DNA from: Gavia stellata
Taxonomy: Eukaryota > Chordata > Aves > Gaviiformes > Gaviidae
NCBI RefSeq assembly: GCF_030936135.1
Contig: NC_082594.1
Span: forward strand, 21,557,553 to 21,621,552
DNA: 64,000 nucleotides
Reading direction: 5' to 3'
Below the pieces are notes generated by a model, which worked only from the letters and a program-made list of their open reading frames with translations, was not told the DNA's origin and did no database searches. A program made the translations under genes and the position numbers. How positions within the stretch are numbered: position 1 is the stretch's first letter; the number at the start of each line of letters is the position of its first letter. Positions 1 to 11,840 of this stretch are shown piece after piece.

Positions 1-2654
1 ACAAAATACAACTCAAAAGATACTACATATGTAAGCATAAAAACTTACATAGATGTTTGATCGTATCAGATATTATATATAAACGTCATTAGCAAGGCTG
101 CAATTTTCTAGCCAACTATCTTTCTAAAAAAGGTCTACAGAAAAAAAAAAGCCACCCCAAAATCTTTTCCCTGCTTGCATTGCTTTTCAGTACAACAGTG
201 TTTCCTGCCTTTTCTGCAAGGTAGACCAAGCTCTTAATCCAATGCTCCTCATCCTACCAGGAGTCTGAGGTTGTATGGCTCTTCCCTTTATTGTGGGCTC
301 TTTGAGGGCTTTCAGTTTGCATTCCTGTGAAGTCCCTCCAAGCAACAGCCTTCATGCATTAAATTAATCCTCTTGCTGACTTTGGTGGCGGGGGTTTAGA
401 TCGCTACCTGCAGCACATTCCAGTGCAGACGCTGCTGCTTTTTTGCCCTTTTAAAAAAAGGGGTATTGAAGGGAGCGTGTGGTGTTTTATCAGGCACGGA
501 GCAAGCTGAGGTTGGGTACTGCAGAGCAAAGCCACACAATGCACACTTTGTGCTGCAGGGTGCAATTTAATCCATATTTTGTTTTGGCATGAGTGTTGGT
601 AATACCCACTTGCTCTTCACATTGCACATGAGCCATTTTGATTATGTCCGATAAGGTAGCACTTCCAATAGGATAAAAATAATAGTGGGTGGATTTGCTC
701 AAGAGCCTGCTGGTTTCCACAATAGCAGTGAGTGATGGGATTAGAGGAAATGTTTTCTAACAGCGTACTGACAGCGAGGGTGGCTGACTGAGGCTACACT
801 AAGGCTTCTAGCAAGTGCTACAGCTTCAGCAGCAGGGTCAGCTGAGTAAGACTGAGGTTTTTTTTTTTTCCCGTCATTTGATTTTCTAAATCCTTCCATA
901 TCAGAATTGGATTGAATTTTTTTTCGTTGACCCGACGAAGGGAGATTTGGTTTGCTCAAAAGGTTATAAATGACATTTTTCTAAAGCATTGGTGGAAAAG
1001 CACACAAAAAAAGAAGGCAGCTCTTTCTTAGAAAGAGCTTTCCCTGAGCCTCAGTCTTCACGGAGTTTTCCATTTCTTCTGCCCAGGTCCCAGTCTCAGT
1101 TTGTGGATGGACAATTCACATGCTACTCAGCATGCAAAAATTCTCTTAAGGAAGTATAGGAGATAATATACCAAAATCTAGTCTGTAATCAACAGTTTAA
1201 GGGAGAGCACTGATTTAAAGCTTGGAAAATATTAAACCATTTGAATTCAAGAAAACACCTTGATTTGCTCAAGATCTGTATCAGACAGTTCATTGGAACA
1301 TAATGATAAACATATACAAACACAGAATGTATATGTGTACATGAAGATATATTCTACAGTAGAATAAAATAACAATCAAATTTAAAAAGGACCGATCATC
1401 TTGCATGGGATCCGAGGCAGGGCGTTGTCCAGGCCAGTTAGTAATTTTATTCCTAAGAAATCCTTAAACATGAGGAAATTACAGAACACTATGGACCAAT
1501 TCAGATGAGACCTTTACACTATACAAGCATTTATACTGCATGTGGCAAAGGTTACAAAATGAATTGAGAACTTCTTTTTAAAAAATAGTAAAGGCTCTAT
1601 TTCAAAAATTTTTAAAGCCTTTAGTGCAGAAATCCAAGTGCCCTAGACATTTCATAAGTCAATGTGGGAGCCTTAGAAAAAAAAATTACTATAAACAACA
1701 AAGTAAAACATTTAGGACCTACAGCCAGTACTCTATGGCTCCCTTCCAGGATTTTTAGAGCTCCAACTTCTTGCTCTTCGATAGCAACACACTGGAATAT
1801 GCGCTGAGTGAATGCAATTTCTCCGCCAGGATCAGTGGCATCTGAGGGCCCTGGCTGGCCCCGCCGGAGGAGCTGAGAGTGCAGCGGCAGCTCTAATGCT
1901 TGTCAGCTGTTGGGAGGTCTCAGCAAGGCATTTTGCAATGGGGATGCTCTGTGCACGTGCGGGCGCGCATTTGCGTATAATGGACGTTTAGGAGAACAAT
2001 ATTGAACAAAACAGGAACAGTAGAGGTTATTAGTTATGAAAATATTAATAATAATAAGAAAAGGACATCTAGCTGTTAGTGCACCAAAAAGGAACAAAAC
2101 CGGCCGCTACGTTGCGAAGTAATCATATTTTAAAAGCCAAAGTAATGATCTAGTCTACAGCCATCTGACTTCTCTAACTTCATGTTCACTTAAACTCACA
2201 TAAACTCTGCACCTGGCCAAAGCAACACAAGGAAAATCTGGAATCAGCAGAATAACAGCATTTACTGCACCAATTTTGTTCATACATTGCAAATGTTGAC
2301 TCCTGCAACGTATGGTAGCTGAGTTTAACCTTTGGAAATTCAATGGCTGGTATCAGTTTGGCCATTTGGTTCACTCTGTTCTGAGAGAAAAAAGAAAGTT
2401 GGTGACCAACCTGATGCCGTTCTATGTTGTTGGACACATCAATAGTTGTGTTCCTTTATCATTAGTAACTCATAGCTTCAGTTTTCTTAAACCTTATTCC
2501 TAAGGATGTTCAACAATAAAAGTTAAGGGAACACCACATCTGTGCAAGAGCGAGAATTTCTTTCCTACTGAGATACCAAAACAGATCTGTAATGTTCCAT
2601 CCAATAAGACTTGCAGTACATTTTCTCAGAATTCATTACTTTTTTTGATATTTT
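1..2654. other. Downstream intergenic region, no recognised gene
   Basis: The sequence has mixed composition and no recognised exon. There is a perfect 9-bp inverted repeat at 1019-1039 and a GC-richer patch with several CpGs at about 1790-1980. A 93-codon stop-free minus-strand frame lies within it (1621-1902). I see no similarity to a known protein. Confidence 0.5.
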
Positions 2655-2784
2655 CATAGAATCGTAGAATCATAAAATCATTTAGGTTGGAGAAGACCTT
2701 AAAGATCATTGAATCCAACCCTAAACCTAACACTGCCAAGTCCACCACTAAACCATGTCCCTAAGTGCCACACCTACACATTTT
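2655..2784 (-). mobile_element. CR1 LINE 3'-end fragment
   Basis: The plus strand shows the reverse complement of a CR1 tail: repeated CATAGAATCRTAGAAT-like units at 2655-2670, then TTTAGGTTGGAGAAGACC, GATCATTGAATCCAACC and the phrase for 'accactaaaccatgtccc' up to about 2784. Only ~130 bp of the 3' end is present, which is the usual 5' truncation of CR1. There is no coding capacity. Confidence 0.9.
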
Positions 2785-4014
2785 GATAGTATGTACAGAA
2801 AAGATTCCTTGTTTGAAAAAAAATTCACATTATGACAACACACTGTGAAATCTCACATAAGAGCATTTTTCTCCAGGAGGGTTTGTACAGTTACCTTCAA
2901 TTTTAAACCCTCAATAAATTAGAACCCTCAATATTAATTTAAGTTGTATCTTTAAATATATTTTAAACTTTGGAGGATTAACTGGTTACTCAAGGAGGAG
3001 GACTAATCCATTTGTGCAGGCAAGAACTGCCTCGAAGTGATTTTCATACACTGTTTTTTAACTAGCAGGACAGATTGATTCAGTCAGAAGAAACTCTAAA
3101 TCCTTTAGATGATAAAATACTTATTTTATTGATGGGTTAAAAGAAGCAAGCCATGTGGGTTCAGCCCTCTCTCATGAGCTCAAACAGGCTATGGGATCTG
3201 CAGGGAAGAGCTCAAGAATGCCATAAATTACATCTCCTGTGGCTTTCAACAACAAATAGATAGCACTGGAGTTTACTTACTTAAGGTGTTTGCAAGTGCT
3301 GTAATAGGGATTCCTGCAAATATCTGTCTGCCAGATGATGTTTTCTAATACACAGAACATCATTGAGGAGGTCTTGTTGCATTTACATCCAGATGCTTCT
3401 TTTCCTAGAGAAGTCATCTTTTTATTGCCTGTCTGCAGTAGGTGGACTGGGGACGGAGGGGAAGCAGCAGCGCCTGCAGAAGCCAGAGGAGAGCAGGGTG
3501 CAGCACTGATACGTCCCGCACACAGTACAGCCTGTTACAGCTGATTTCCTTCTGCAAGTCTCCTAGCTGTGCAAAGATTAGCTGTCTGTGCTTGGAAGCT
3601 TAAATATCTCCAAAGATGCCATATTGCACCTTCTGCAGATGTATCAGTGTTGTAACTGCAGTAGCTGAAAACTCTAAGTAAAAAGAAATTAATATCATCT
3701 GTTAGTTGAGTGGAGGAACCAAAAATAACTAAAGGTTTTGGGCTCAAGGCCTTCTTGGATCAGCTTTCTAATGTTTGCTTGCACGCTTTGCATCTAGTTA
3801 AAGGTCTATAGCTGCTGCAGCTCTGAGGATGCTCTTGCAATTCTTACCTGATCTTAGAGAGCAGAAGTTACCTTTCAGTTTGTCCTTGTTATACTTCATG
3901 CTGCAAGAGCTGGAGCAGGGTTTAAATGCCTGACAATCTCTGTTCTTTTCCCAATTACCTCATTTTTTGGACCAAAAAAAAAAAGACTCTCTCTATTCAA
4001 ATTTTGCTTAAGTT

Positions 4015-4046
4015 GCATTACTCACAAGCTGCATTACTCACAAGCT
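4015..4046. repeat. 16-bp direct tandem duplication
   Basis: The unit GCATTACTCACAAGCT occurs twice in perfect tandem (4015-4030 and 4031-4046), followed by GCCC. It is a simple local duplication with no function visible. Confidence 0.9.
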
Positions 4047-6217
4047 GCCCATAATAAGACTCCGTTTTCATTTTCTCATGGAAAAGAAATGCAGTTACCC
4101 TAATGCCACCCAGAAGACGTCCTGGGAATCAGATGCTGATTCATGCTGTTACCAGTGTCTCTCTGCTGCTCTGTCCCCTAGCCCAGGAAGCAGGCCAGAA
4201 AAATCAAAGCACCTCTTTGACCAGAGCAACCCCAACCCACACCAGCAACCCATTCTTTAAATATCTGTTATTGACTCACAGCTTGTGGGTAGTTCAAACA
4301 AAACAAACAAAAAGAAGACAGAGACAGGAGAAAAAAACTGCATAAAGAATTACACTGGAGAGTCATTCAGCAAAATTCCCATTTGTGTATAAAAAGCTTA
4401 GCTAAATAACCTTGGGCTGCACAGGAAGACACGTAGGAAGGAAAGCTCTTCTGATCTTTACAGCCGCCCTGCCCCTTGAGCATACCAGGCATTTTATCTT
4501 ATTAGTCTTCATAAAAATTTGATTTTGTGAAGTAGACAGGCAGCACTTACCCCTCATTCTTGACGCAGAAGGGTTTGCCCTCCCCATCCCCTGCCCAGTG
4601 TCAGAAATAGTAACACGTAACTGGCACTGAAGGCTCTTTCCAATCAGGAAAGGAATGTCTCTATCTCTTACCCCCTCTCCTCCTGTTTTATGCCTCTTCC
4701 CTACCGCTCTGCCTTATTTATCACTGCTGCAATTTTCGGGTATTTCTTCTCCGCCTTTCCTCCAGGCCTGTTTTTCCCATTCTCCTGCCTCCACTAGCTG
4801 GTTTGCTCCCCCATTGCCATGTGAAAGCAGAATTGTGGATTTAATTTCATGAACCTGGAAGATGTAACACAATGTACATGAGCATCTCTAAGGCTTTGCT
4901 CTGTTCTTATACACAACCGAAGGAAATAAAGGTACCCAACCACAGTGTGCAAATCCTGGGCTGTGCGACACTGGGTAAAGCTTGCTTCCAGAAAGGCAGC
5001 GAGCTCAAATTCAAAGCCAGCCTACCCAGGAATTTATTTGGTTGTATTCCTATCTGTGGACAGCTGCTTCTAATATGGAAGATAATGGTTGAGTGCTTAA
5101 AATAGTGATTTTTAAGCACATGCCCTGATCAGGATTTTTCTGCAAGGACTCTCCATGAAAACTAGAGACAAGGAACTGGTCACAGCACCAAGTGAGACAG
5201 AGCTATCCATGACAGTATGTAAAAATTGCTGATAATGGGACTTACCCTAAAGTGCTTTGAAAAGATTACAGGCACGACAGTTGGGAATTATGGCGGTTTA
5301 AACTGACTGGAAACAAAACCCGCTTTCTTTTTTTGTCTGGAACAACAATGTTCTCTTCCCTGAGATAATCTTACTGCAAAATATTATAGCAAAATAAACA
5401 ATCATTCATATCAGATCTACTTTGCACACTCCTGACCTGGTGTTCGACTTTTACTTACTTAAGTTCCTGAATGGGTGAGTCAATGCAGGTTGGGCTGACC
5501 TGTAAGTTGAGAAACACAAGGGCATTCCCTGCTGTGCACTTAGTAGGTTGGTGGAAAACAGCATCAACATGGCAAAGGAGTTACTGCAGACAGAACGACA
5601 GTTAGACTTAGTCTCCTGCTTAGAACTGCTAATTATAAATTAACCCCAATCACACGTAAGTTATTTGTTTATATTTGGTTCAACAGAAAACTAGAATCAA
5701 ATTATTTTAACACTAATATTTTAAAACACTTTGAAACCTAGAAACAGCAAGATGGAAGAGATGGAACGAAGAACCCCATATAATTTGGTCTGAAACAGAC
5801 AAAGGTCCCCACGGGCGGTGGGAGGAGATGCCGGGAGGTGGGACACCCACCCGCTCCCCGGAGGCTTGCTGACAGCACCGCTGCTCCTATTTCAAATCCT
5901 CACCTTTTGAAGCTCACCAGCTATTGCTGGTTACCAGATCAGCCTTAAATGAATGATAGATTTTATTTTTTTTTATATTATGCTGTTATGATCTTTACAT
6001 TTGCTTATGGGAAAAAACTATAGGCCCCTACAAGGGGCTTTCAAGAGCCCCTAAAGCTGCTTATCAGGGCTGGGCTCTGGTGGATCCGGCCCCTCTGCAG
6101 CGTGGTGCTCCTCAGCTGTGTCCAGTCAAATGCAAAAGTGATGCCATGGCCATTGCTCACAGTGGGTCCTCCATCCATTCCTGCAGCAGAAGCAGTATTG
6201 TATTATATTGACATCTG

Positions 6218-6237
6218 CCCCCCCCCCTTTTTTTTTT
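6218..6237. repeat. C10T10 homopyrimidine run
   Basis: Ten C (6218-6227) are followed directly by ten T (6228-6237). This is low-complexity sequence and prone to length variation and sequencing error. Confidence 0.9.
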
Positions 6238-7440
6238 GCTAAGTATTTTGTTGATGTTTGCTCAAAGTCTTCCCATGGGTGAATGGATTTTATACAGGAA
6301 ACATACACTATGTTACAATGTACTGTTATATTATGAAATTTGGCCATAAAGGAGCATTTGCACTTGGTCTGTTTGGCTCTGGCTCTTCATTAGGTGATGG
6401 AGTGGGAAACTGCAAACTAGTTTCAAGGAGTGAGCCTTTTTCTTAGCACTGCCCATGGACTTCCAGCAGCTGAAGGATATATTCCTGGCTGCAATTAATT
6501 CATCAATTTGCAGTATGTGAAAACCCAAATTCAGAAACAGCCAAAAACATTGCCATCACCATGCTACAAGCTCTTGCAATATCGTTCTGGATGGGGATTT
6601 CTTTGTAACAGCTTTTTGTTGGGGGATCCCAGCTGAGGACCCATCATCTATTTGTAACATCTGCAAAGCCAGCACAGACATGCCCCCGCTGACCCAGGTG
6701 GCTCTGTGAAGAGCCCTGAGTTCAAGCCAGGCTAAAGAAATCCATGCTGGTACACTGCCCGGTGGAAAAGCGGAAGAGTACACCAGGAAGAGACCCAAGC
6801 GGAGAAGATGATGTACAAAGCTGGGAAGGGGCTTGTAAATCCCTTTTTCTCCTTTGAATTGAGTGGGCCAGATTCAGCGGTGATGAGCGTAGGGTGGGCA
6901 AAGCTGCAGATAGAGCAAGCGTGGGTGTAAAAATTAGTGTAACCGGAATGATTTTAACCTTAAGGAGCCTAGGAAAATGTATAAATTACATGAGCTTAGC
7001 CTCACCCCTGAATTTGCAACACCTGGGGGGGTAATTTGCTGTCCGTTTGCTTTCAGCAGAGCTATAGAACGAAAGGGTTGAAACACCTCACTGCAGACAG
7101 GACGCCTGTCCTGTATGGGCTGAACAAGAGCAGGTCAGAACCTAGATCTGGCTTTTGCTAGAACTGGTCCTGGGACTTGACTAGAGATCGGTCACCTTGC
7201 TTTTCCTTTTTAATATTTGTGAGCACAGGGAGCACTAACTGGCAGGATAGCAGACACTTTTCTAACCAAGGCATCATCAAAGGCTGAGGAAGAGCACATT
7301 TGCCTATCAAAATATGCTGAACTGTGAAATGAAACTGTGCTACCCGCCCCTTAACCTTCCCTGCACAGAAAGAAATATTCTGCAGCCTCACTGACTGCAG
7401 CACGTCCTGGGTGCGATCTGCAGATCCTCATGCCTTGGTC

Positions 7441-8510
7441 CTCTCTTCATTTTTTTTCCTGCATGCAGGTCTGAGTGCAAAATACAGCCTTACCTCCCAC
7501 CTGCGCAGGCACAGCTGCGTGCGGCATCACTGTGCGTGAAACCCAAGGCCAAAGGCTGCCCCCGCTTCTGTTTCGTCGCACACTTGGCTTCAGCAGCAAA
7601 AACAGTGCTCTGCGAGAAGTGACCTTTAGCACTGCGCGTCCGGTTAGAAATCACACTCCTCTGCTCTGTATCCGTCCTTTGACAGCGGTGTCAGCACCGA
7701 TGGCCTTGCTGGGTACATCACAGACCTTGCGAGGTACACGGCGTGTAAAGCACACTGAGTACATCCACTGGTGGAGACAGAAGATGGTATTTTTAATTTC
7801 ATCCTCTAGGTTAAAACGCAGCCCCTCGCTGATTCACGACGTGGTTGACGGGGGCTGCAGACAGACGTGGGCAGCGTGGGGTGGGCAGCAGCCACCCACC
7901 ACGTGTGCCACAGCCCCGCTGGCAGTGCAGGGTCCAGCAGCGCACGGGGGGGGCTGTGAAGCCCCCAGCAGGGCTAAGCTGCTGCTTTCCACTGTCGCAA
8001 AACTGATCCCCTTTTCCCCACACAGCTCTATGGCATTTGTTCACCGGCTGAATTAGCCCACCGGGAGTTGTGCCATGGCTCAGCCCAGCAGCTTCGGGCA
8101 CCTGAGGCGGCTTGTGGCAGGAGATGCCGCTCTGCATTTGGGAGGCTGCTAGAATAGTCCCCCACCAAGGTCTGCAGAGATGCAGAAAAGCAGATATTGG
8201 GGAGGGGGCTTGGTCCCTTGACACCAATATGTTACAACTATGCTACTCTTCCGCTTTAATTAAGCAAGAGGGAAGTCTCAGGCAGACCTGAACCAGGGGT
8301 GGGGATTCCCAGCAGAGCAGAGAGCAGGGAAAGCTCGGCTGGTGCAGCCTCGGAGCCGGTGGCCAACTCGGCGCAGCACCGAGGGGCGGAAGCCGTGGGA
8401 AGGCGAAACAGATGCATCAGCAAGGCCAAAGGGGAGGAGAGGACAAGATGCAATGCAGAATGTACAAAACTGCACAGAGATCAGCTAAAGAAGGTGAACG
8501 GATCCTAGAA
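7441..8510. other. GC/CpG-rich island without recognised gene
   Basis: This block is clearly richer in G+C and CpG than its surroundings, especially 7500-7960 and 8340-8405. It includes a G8 run (7946-7953) that forms a 7-bp hairpin (GGGGGCT 7949-7955 / AGCCCCC 7960-7966). A textbook-looking splice acceptor (T-rich tract, TGCATGCAG, AG at 7467-7468) lies on the plus strand. A 194-codon stop-free plus frame runs 7475-8056, but it starts right after an in-frame TGA (7472-7474), so the acceptor cannot feed it. No domain or known protein is recognisable. It could be an unannotated transcript, an enhancer or merely a GC-rich patch. Confidence 0.4.
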
Positions 8511-11500
8511 GAGAGTAAAATGTGTATCATGCCAGCTAGGAACGTATGGGGACAGCGACCACAGGCTGTCTCTGTAAAAATGCTTCTGAAAGCAGTTTTT
8601 AAGTAAGTCTGACTCAGGTATGCAGGTGATTTACATGTTTCCAGCCAAAGTAAAAGATCTCAACATTTTCTTGGTTGGCCTCAGCAAGTTTTAACTCCCT
8701 CCTTAGAGCTTAAGATACTTTGTCTTTTTGAATGAACACAGCTGTGCCGTACACGTTTTAGTTCAAACCGACTCGTAAGAACACCCTTCATGACCCCTGA
8801 ATTCAGAAAGGCGGCTGAGTGAGTGCGCCTGAGTGCACTTGCCTGCAGCAAGCATGTTGGCAGTGACCACTGTGTCTCCACCGGGACCAGCTTGCTCTAA
8901 CAGACCTTTAATTACCTGCTCCTTTGCTGGCTGATCCCAATGTACCAGCCTGTAGCAAACAGTTCAGACCTGTAATCATAATTGAAATACTGTAAACTTC
9001 CAGCTGAGAAAGCCAACAACATTTATCATTTGGTATGTCATAATTTCTGTGAAGAAGGATGCTCGCTTCAGAATCCTTCAACATTTTCACTATGCTTTTT
9101 TGCACTAACCAGATATATTTTTATCTGACACTATAATAAATGTATAAATCAATTTCATTTATTATCTCTCCTGCTAGAAATGTTTGGATGTCTTCCCTAC
9201 GCCTTTGACCATCTCAAGAGCATATCCAGAGACTAGGAAAACCCCCAAAGACACACTCCTTTTAGTGAATTAAGCCAGGTTTCCAACAGCCAGCCGTGGC
9301 CATATAAATTAAAGATACACATGGACTTTGAGTGGGACTTCACAGAAGCATTTTGCAGATTCAGCTTGAAGGTAATGAAGCTGTGATATGACACATTGAA
9401 ATAAAAAGCTGGGATAGGGACTTTCCTAGACAGATCTTACCTGTCCCTGGACAGTTGTTCTTTGGCCCTTGAGCCACCTAAACTGTGCTTTACCCAGAAG
9501 AAAAGACGCTATCTTTAAATGTATACATTTTGTTGGACACTGCCCTGTATAGAAGATTTCACGTGCAACGTCAACCCATTAAAAGATAGAGGCCTGCCAG
9601 CAACTGGGAGCAGTGGCGCAGGACCGTAATGCTCATTTCCTCCTCTGAGGGTAATTTCCAAAAGTCCTTACTAATTCTGGGAATCCTGCAAATCTCCTGC
9701 CCTCAGTACTTAGTTTTGTTTCCAGCACTCATCCCACCTCTCGAGCTCTCATTTCAAGGCCATGTCATGACACAGGCATTTCATGCACTCTTCTCCCTTT
9801 TCTGTCCATACTCCAGCCCACAGCCTCCCTCCCTGCCACACCGACTTGAAACTTTCTGAGCCTGGCATCTGCAAAACCAACCCCTCATCCTAATTTAGCC
9901 CATTTGGTCCTAAACATCCCTGTGTTTTAGTTCTCCTCTTCCCTTACCCCACCACGCCCTGGGCTTTCGGCACGGCACTGCTCCAGCCATTTACCCTCCA
10001 GCTCCCCGGCAGCTGCTTTTCCACACCTGACTTTCACCATTTTGTCCCCTGGGTTTCTGTCATGTTGGATTGACAAGCAATGCGACCACCAAAAGCATCT
10101 GTGCACACCCTGAAGACGGAATGAGGGAAAGGCTGTTTTGGAGGACCACCTGATGCCACGGGTCAGGACACAGGAGGTGAGGGGGCCCTGCACTGGGCAT
10201 CCCTCCTGTGGGACCTGTGTGTGGGGTTTGGGAGACAGAGAAGCAGCAGACCAGACTCAGGCCAACAGGAAAAGCCATGGAAGATGTAAACGCACTTGGG
10301 GCATTAACGCTATGGCTGCACCGCTGAGCAGTGACAGCAGGTCCAGCCTCCACCACGCAGCAGCCAAGTCAACCCACCAGGTACAGCTCTCTCCTTGAAA
10401 AGCCACCGATTATTGATGTCTTCATCCCCTCTGTGTTTCCAGTGCCCAGCTTCTTATGAACACCTTCCAGCCCCTGCAGGAGGGATGGCATTTCAGCAGC
10501 CCCACTGGTGACGACCCTGAAAGTGGAGCGAGATGTGGAGGCCACAGCTGCTGCCAAACACCCCAGCCCTCCTGAACAGTAAGAAAATACCAGTTTGGCT
10601 GCCACGTGCCCTGCCAAGGGATGTTACGGGACTATTAATTGCCCCAAATGGCCTCTGGGCATATTAACACCTACTCTTTTCCAAACAGTGGTCACTGCCA
10701 GATCCAGTGCCTCCTTCCACTGTGAGCTGTTTTATTCACATTTCAATTGCTCAGAGATTCATCTATGGACGGTAATTTGTCGGCTGCCTCCACAGCTGAA
10801 ACCACATCTTCTCAATCTCCCTAGCAGGCGCCGGCAGCCTGTTGGCAGCATGCTGGCAGCCAGCCCTTCTACAAGCGACGTAGGTCTGCAGCAAAATACT
10901 GCCTTCTTGGGGATTCAGGAAGGAGAAACTTGGATCAGCCACCTCACTTCATCGCCCGAGTATGTTGCCGCTATAGAAACAGACCTACTAGACACATTCG
11001 TAGTCATCTGCTGTGTGCGTCGTCTAATCGGTGGGACGTGTCCTACTCCCAGCCTGTTCTGGGATGGTCTAATGTGAACCACAGCATGCTTGCAGCATAC
11101 TGCAGCCAGCCGAGCCGCTCACCCTGGCGACAAATGCAAAGCGTGTCTGTGACTCCTTATCCTTTGCATTCTTTTCTATATTTAGGAGATTCCCACGTAT
11201 GCAACAGCCAGGCAAAGCGTGGGAAGGGCAAGCAAATATCAAGACAAGTTTTGAGTTCAGGAATCCCTTGGACTGTCAACAAGACACAGGGAGGTGCTAC
11301 GGGAGCAGCTAAAATAATGCAGCTGTATCTACAATGGTTCTGTCCCAAGGAGCAAATGGTTATATACTTTGACTTGTAAAGACATACTCAAGCTCATCAC
11401 CTTGGGCAGCATTTTCAAAGTCCCACTTGCAGAAGCGACTCGGGCATTAGCAGCTCTTCAGGCTCCCAAGTGAGCGCAAGGTAAGAAGGGGCTCCTCTTG

Positions 11501-11560
11501 AGGTGCGTGCTCAGATAAATGACTCGCCGTGAACAAGAAACCTTGAGTGAGTTTAAATCC
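8511..11560. other. Intergenic, no recognised gene
   Basis: The sequence is mixed in composition, and 9.9-11.1 kb is GC-richer. The longest plus frame, ending at 11077 (160 codons), shows no recognisable domain or conserved motif, and overlapping frames on both strands are equally open, as expected from composition. Confidence 0.45.
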
Positions 11561-11840
11561 TGCAACTCTGTCATCCCCGTTCTGCAGCAGCTGCTTGAGT
11601 GAGCTCCCAGGGCCGGGAACCGCTGTGGCAGCCTCGTTGCGGGCCGGGGTTAAACCACGGCAGTGATGCAGCAGACGAGGTGCAGCAGCTCCCAAGAGGC
11701 CGCAGGGCACTGCTCGGGAGCCGCGCCGAGGTCCGCACAGCCTGCGGGGCGAGTCTGGCTTGCAGCACACCTTCACCTGGTCCATCGCACCCTTCTGCTG
11801 GGACTCGGAAATACCCACTCGCATAAACAGGCCATCCGCA
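11561..11840. other. Short CpG-rich patch
   Basis: About 280 bp are dense in CpG (for example CCGCGCCGAGG-like and CGGGGCGAG-like stretches at 11715-11755). They lie between AT-richer flanks. Frames are open on both strands. No promoter motif or exon can be assigned. Confidence 0.4.

Larger units (their letters stand above)
2785..7440. other. Intergenic, no recognised gene
   Basis: No exon is recognised. The region contains a 16-bp tandem duplication at 4015-4046, a small GC-rich patch at 5810-5890, overlapping mutually exclusive hairpin arms (GCCCC/GGGGCT/AGCCCC) at 6024-6051, and a C10T10 run at 6218-6237. It also has a possible ancient interspersed-repeat fragment near 6860-6960. Open frames here are all under ~80 codons and look random. 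Confidence 0.5.

Noticed and set aside
4872..5119. Overlapping frames on both strands (77 and 70 codons)
   Set aside because: They are short, have no similarity recognised and no splice context.
7475..8056. Longest plus-strand open frame in the left third (194 codons)
   Set aside because: It begins right after a TGA, has no ATG at its start, no recognisable domain and an equally open antisense frame. It fits a GC-rich stretch better than a gene.
10595..11077. 160-codon plus frame
   Set aside because: No domain or conserved motif is visible, and overlapping open frames occur on the same strand. It looks like a chance ORF in GC-richer sequence.
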